DNA of 64,000 bases from JBJXGE01 sp046154185 (GTDB taxonomy: Bacteria; Planctomycetota; UBA8108; UBA1146; JAJFFE01). Both the position numbers and the translations under genes were made by a program. Positions 60,615 through 64,000 of this stretch are shown here, piece after piece. The stretch is taken from assembly GCA_046154185.1 (NCBI GenBank), contig JBJXGE010000021.1:80352-144351 (forward strand). The letters run 5' to 3'. Under the pieces are notes generated by a model, which saw nothing but the letters and a program-made list of their open reading frames with translations, was not told the DNA's origin and made no database searches. Each line of letters starts with the position of its first letter. Position 1 is the stretch's first letter.

Positions 60615-63600
60615 ATGAGTGCTTTCAAAGCCCCGTCGGAGCGGGCGAAGTTAGACAGCACGCTAACGGCGGACGGACCATCGCTCGAGCTGATCGACGG
60701 TGAACGACTTTCATCGAAATTGATCGGCGGTCGATTTCGACTCGTTCGACAGCTCGGCAGCGGCGGGTCCGGCGTGGTTTTTGAAGCGCTCGACGAGGTG
60801 CTACAGGAACGAGTCGCCGTCAAAATCCTGCGCAAAGCACGAGAACGTGATGCGCCACGCATTGCACGAGAGATCGCGGCGTTGCGGCGTCTCAGGCGCG
60901 CGCAATTTCCCGGAGTCGTGCGACTCTTGACCGAGGGAAAGCAGGATGGTTTCGCGTACATCGTCATGGAGCTGGTCGACGGCAGTCCCTTTCCGGGTCG
61001 GGCGACGCCTACCACGTGGGAAGAAATCGCGGCTCCGACCCGCGAACTCTGCCTCGCTCTCTCTCGCGTGCACGCTGCGGGAATAGTCCATCGCGATCTC
61101 AAACCGATCAACATCTTGGTCACCGCCGAGGCGAAGCCGATCATCCTTGATTTTGGATTATCGACCGGATCGCAGCTCGGTGAGCGAATTACGGATACCG
61201 GGCAAATTCTTGGGACACGAGACTATTTGGCGCCAGAACAAATTCTCGGAGAACCAACCGATGCGCGAACCGACCTCTATTCGCTCGGGGTCATGTTGTA
61301 TGAGGTTCTGTCGGGTCGACTACCCCATTCGAGTTTGGATCTCCGAGAGCGGACCCACCGACCGCCCATCCCGCTCGACCAAGTTGCACCGCAAGTTCCG
61401 CCTGCTGTGCTCGCGATCGTCGACTCGCTGTTATCCCCACGCCCCCAAGATCGCCCGGCGTCAGCGGCACACGTCCTGCTGCGGCTCGAAGACGAACGAG
61501 CCGTGCTCCCAGCGCTCGACTTGCGTCGGGTTTCAGACTCCGGCGAGTTGGAGCGGATTCGCGGTGCGATTCGCGCTGGCGTCGCGATCGATGTCGTCGG
61601 GTCAGCTGGTGTCGGGAAGACGCGATTGCTCACGGACGCGGCGAAGTACGCAACGAGGCTCGGCTGTGAGGTCAAGTGGGCTGTCGCCGCATCGCGGCCA
61701 TTCGCGAGCCTCGAATCGATCCTAGGAAAGCCGAGTTCGACACCGGACACGAACCTGCAGATCGTACGTGATTCGGCCATCGAGCGTGTTCGCAGCCAGC
61801 TGCGCCTCGGTACAGTTATCCTCGCAGACGACGCGGACGGACTCGATTCCGCCAGCCGACAGATCCTCGACGATTGTCGACATATCGGTTGCGTCGTTCG
61901 AACCTTCGTGGAGTTTGCCGCTCCGGACATAGTGCTAAAGCCGCTCTCGGAACTCGCGTTGAGGGAAATTTTCGTTGGACCAGATCTCGTTCTGCATTTG
62001 CGTGAAGACTCTGCGCGAGAGTTGTTTCGCCGCAGCAGTGGTCTGCCCGCACGAGTCCGTGAAGAACTTCATGCGTGGACGTCGGCGGGAATCGCTCAAC
62101 GCGAAGGCGATAGGTACCGTGTCGATCGCAACGCGCTCAATCGATTGCGTAGTGGCCTCGATTTCGCTGGATTTCCATATCGCATCGCACGATCCACTCT
62201 GGCTCTGTCCGGTTCTTTGCTACACGCGCTGGCGTGGATACAACTCGCCGGTCCCAATGCAAGGGTTGGAATTCTGGCGACGGCAAGCGGGATGCAACTA
62301 TGGGAACTACAGGCTCACATCGAGGAACTCGAACAACTTGGAGCTGTCCGCAGGCTCGAAGATGACCTTGTCGAGCCTATCGCAGGTTGCTCTGGCCTCG
62401 AGAGCTGGACTCTCGCCGCTCGAACCGAGGGACATTTGGCGATCGCTCGCCTGCTCGAAGTCGGAACGAACGGCCGTCTGCAACATCTCATCGCAGCTGG
62501 CGATGATGCAGAGATCGTGAAAGAAACGCTCCGGGTCGCGAGTCACCTCGCACAAAGTGGTCACACCGGCGAAGCATCGGAAGCGGTGGCCGAGGGATTG
62601 ATTTCGGCTCGAAATCTGGAGGATAAGTCCAGTGAGACCGAATTGCTGCGCCTGTGGGTCCGTATCGCTTTCGACGAGCTGTCGACACGCGGCCTGGCAA
62701 GACTTGGTCGCGAACTCAATCGCTCAGAGGTCGATCCAGTAGCGTTGGAGCCGCTGTTGCGACTCGTTGAGGGCGCACGATGCGCCTGCCAAGGAGATCC
62801 GGATGGTGCGAGAGCGGCGCTTGGAAGTCTGGATCTTCAAGACTGGCACGACTTGAAACCGCTTCGATACGCCGCAGAGATAAAAGCCTGCGACTCGAGA
62901 CCAGCCGCGGAGCTGGAGGCGATGCTAGCCCGGATCGAAGCGGAGCCTGAATCGCAAAACACTCCGCGTATGCGCGCGAACTTGGACATGTGGCACGCCA
63001 AGCTTGGATACCGGCGCGGAGAGTTTTCGCAGGCCGCCGAGCGCCTCGTTCGGGCCGCCGCTTGCGAAGAGCGCCTAGCGCCACGAATCGGCGCGCAGCT
63101 GAATGCGGCCGCTGCGCTCTTGGAAGTTGGGGATTTCGCGAAATGCCGGGAGATAGTGTCGCAGGCATTCGCAACGGCTGAGAAGAACAGGCTGCTGCTT
63201 CTAGAGGCACGCGCACTTTGGTTGAGGCGTGCACTTGATTATCGCGAGAATCATCTCTTGTCACCGAAGCTCGATTTCGTTGCCGCGGCGCGTCTCCTCG
63301 ACCAACCATTGCTGCTTGCGCAGATTTGCCTGACGGAGTCCGCGATTGCCTGGCGTAGTAACGAGAGACTTCAGGGCGAAGAACTCGCGGTGCAGGCGCA
63401 GCATATCTGGCAGAAGCACCATCTCGATGCGCCGGCCATGCTCGCTGCGGCGCTCGCTCGAGTCTGCCGTTCTCCGGCTCCTGAGTCCCGAGACGCGGAC
63501 AAGATCGAAGTTGTCGCCGCGCTCGCAGAGCGCGCCCACGCAAGCCTCGCCATCCAAATCGCAGCACTCTGGGTGAAGAGCGGGGCCGTTCGCGCTAGCT

Positions 63601-63725
63601 CGGCGCTGCCTTTGATTGAACAACTTGCAGCAAGAGTCGATCCTTCAACCTGGACGATGCGGCGCGAAGTGCTGTCGATGGACGAGGCGTTCGCAATCTG
63701 TACCGGAAGAGTCTCGGACACCTAG
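60615..63725 (+). CDS. Ser/Thr protein kinase fused to a P-loop ATPase and helical repeats
   Basis: A 1036-residue soluble protein. The kinase domain (about 40-285) has LGSGGSGVVFEALD, VAVKIL (Lys70), HRDLKPIN (159-166), LDFG (178-181) and APE (206-208). It is followed by an ATPase domain from about 300, with Walker A VVGSAGVGKTRLL and Walker B VILADDADGLD, then helical repeats to the end (for example ALARLGRELNRSEVD). The plan is that of PknK or AfsR/LuxR-like kinases, here without a visible DNA-binding domain. The ATG at 60615 (AAAGGTG upstream) was preferred; an ATG at 60561 gives 18 more residues. It stands alone. Confidence 0.85.
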   Translation: MSAFKAPSERAKLDSTLTADGPSLELIDGERLSSKLIGGRFRLVRQLGSGGSGVVFEALDEVLQERVAVKILRKARERDAPRIAREIAALRRLRRAQFPGVVRLLTEGKQDGFAYIVMELVDGSPFPGRATPTTWEEIAAPTRELCLALSRVHAAGIVHRDLKPINILVTAEAKPIILDFGLSTGSQLGERITDTGQILGTRDYLAPEQILGEPTDARTDLYSLGVMLYEVLSGRLPHSSLDLRERTHRPPIPLDQVAPQVPPAVLAIVDSLLSPRPQDRPASAAHVLLRLEDERAVLPALDLRRVSDSGELERIRGAIRAGVAIDVVGSAGVGKTRLLTDAAKYATRLGCEVKWAVAASRPFASLESILGKPSSTPDTNLQIVRDSAIERVRSQLRLGTVILADDADGLDSASRQILDDCRHIGCVVRTFVEFAAPDIVLKPLSELALREIFVGPDLVLHLREDSARELFRRSSGLPARVREELHAWTSAGIAQREGDRYRVDRNALNRLRSGLDFAGFPYRIARSTLALSGSLLHALAWIQLAGPNARVGILATASGMQLWELQAHIEELEQLGAVRRLEDDLVEPIAGCSGLESWTLAARTEGHLAIARLLEVGTNGRLQHLIAAGDDAEIVKETLRVASHLAQSGHTGEASEAVAEGLISARNLEDKSSETELLRLWVRIAFDELSTRGLARLGRELNRSEVDPVALEPLLRLVEGARCACQGDPDGARAALGSLDLQDWHDLKPLRYAAEIKACDSRPAAELEAMLARIEAEPESQNTPRMRANLDMWHAKLGYRRGEFSQAAERLVRAAACEERLAPRIGAQLNAAAALLEVGDFAKCREIVSQAFATAEKNRLLLLEARALWLRRALDYRENHLLSPKLDFVAAARLLDQPLLLAQICLTESAIAWRSNERLQGEELAVQAQHIWQKHHLDAPAMLAAALARVCRSPAPESRDADKIEVVAALAERAHASLAIQIAALWVKSGAVRASSALPLIEQLAARVDPSTWTMRREVLSMDEAFAICTGRVSDT

Positions 63726-63915
63726 ACTATTTTTTACTGGAGAGTGCGCAGTTCTCGGCGCCGCAGCTGAATTGTTCCGAGTTCGCGGTGGGTTTGTTGC
63801 ATATTCTGACAACTATCGAATCTCGCGAGAAGTCGTCGCGCAGCCTATCAACTTCACAGGGCCCGAAAGGCCCACCGGAACCTGTCAACGAAAGTGAGAC
63901 ACCTCGTTGGTTAAT

Positions 63916-64000
63916 TTAGTGTACAGCGACGACGGTCGCCGCACGCGCGTTGGGTGCTCCCTTCTCGTTCTTAAGGGGCCAAGAATTTGAATCCTCGTAA
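63916..64000 (-). CDS. Possible C-terminal end of a minus-strand gene (runs off the right edge)
   Basis: In one minus-strand frame 27 codons, from the right edge to a TAA at 63916-63918, read like a protein end (EDSNSWPLKNEKGAPNAR, then AATVVAVH). Another frame is also open, so the call is weak. The family cannot be named. The stretch 63726-63915 holds no recognised gene and one small hairpin (GGGCC-loop-GGCCC near 63860). Confidence 0.25.
   Translation of the reverse strand, partial: YEDSNSWPLKNEKGAPNARAATVVAVH

Overview
The window looks like a chromosomal segment of a high-GC, Gram-negative bacterium, most probably a planctomycete (Planctomycetota) or a close relative. The signs are: several large secreted proteins carrying a paired EF-hand, dockerin-like domain of the RGDxNxDG type; an ECF sigma factor of the small planctomycete-type subfamily next to a Ser/Thr kinase with WD40 repeats; an ECF sigma factor followed by a membrane protein with an external dockerin pair; di-haem DUF1111-type oxidoreductases; and several families of palindromic intergenic repeats. 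No rRNA, tRNA, CRISPR array or prophage was recognised. Taxonomy is inferred from gene content only.

Layout. 1-1650: the N-terminal part of an unknown gene, a pair of REP-like palindromic units and a REP-associated tyrosine transposase. 1673-10358 (minus strand): a glycan or glycolipid assembly cluster with a GT-C membrane glycosyltransferase, a DprE1-like FAD oxidoreductase, two family-2 glycosyltransferases, a methyltransferase and an 853-residue protein made of two tandem family-4 glycosyltransferase modules. 10411-19856: housekeeping and metabolic genes (YgiQ-type radical SAM protein, polyphosphate glucokinase, SDR, AnmK, metallophosphoesterase, MsrB-MsrA lipoprotein, methyltransferase) interrupted by a 0.7 kb repeat block. 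20353-28482: a very large modular secreted protein, a YedA-like exporter and a beta-propeller-like lipoprotein.

28603-36601 is the signalling region. An ECF sigma factor and a WD40 kinase come first, followed by a tight set of four genes: ECF sigma factor, single-pass membrane protein with an external dockerin pair, small secreted protein that looks cohesin-like, and a VIT/VWA protein. The last three overlap by ATGA junctions. I regard this set as the best candidate for an undescribed system: a cohesin-dockerin pair placed at the membrane inside a sigma/anti-sigma operon.

36881-48638 holds two overlapping di-haem oxidoreductase genes (one fused to a dockerin-like domain), a matrixin-type metalloprotease lipoprotein, a TPR-like lipoprotein, a P-domain protein, a dicarboxylate symporter and a PQQ-type sugar dehydrogenase with a dockerin-like tail. 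Four secreted proteins of the window end in Cys-Pro. 48814-60389 holds a STAS protein and a SpoIIE-type phosphatase, an MFS transporter, the rimO - glycosyltransferase - pgsA - pgpA operon, and a GcvT-like protein with two paralogous FAD oxidoreductases. 60615-63725 encodes a Ser/Thr kinase fused to a P-loop ATPase, and the right edge may contain the last codons of another minus-strand gene.
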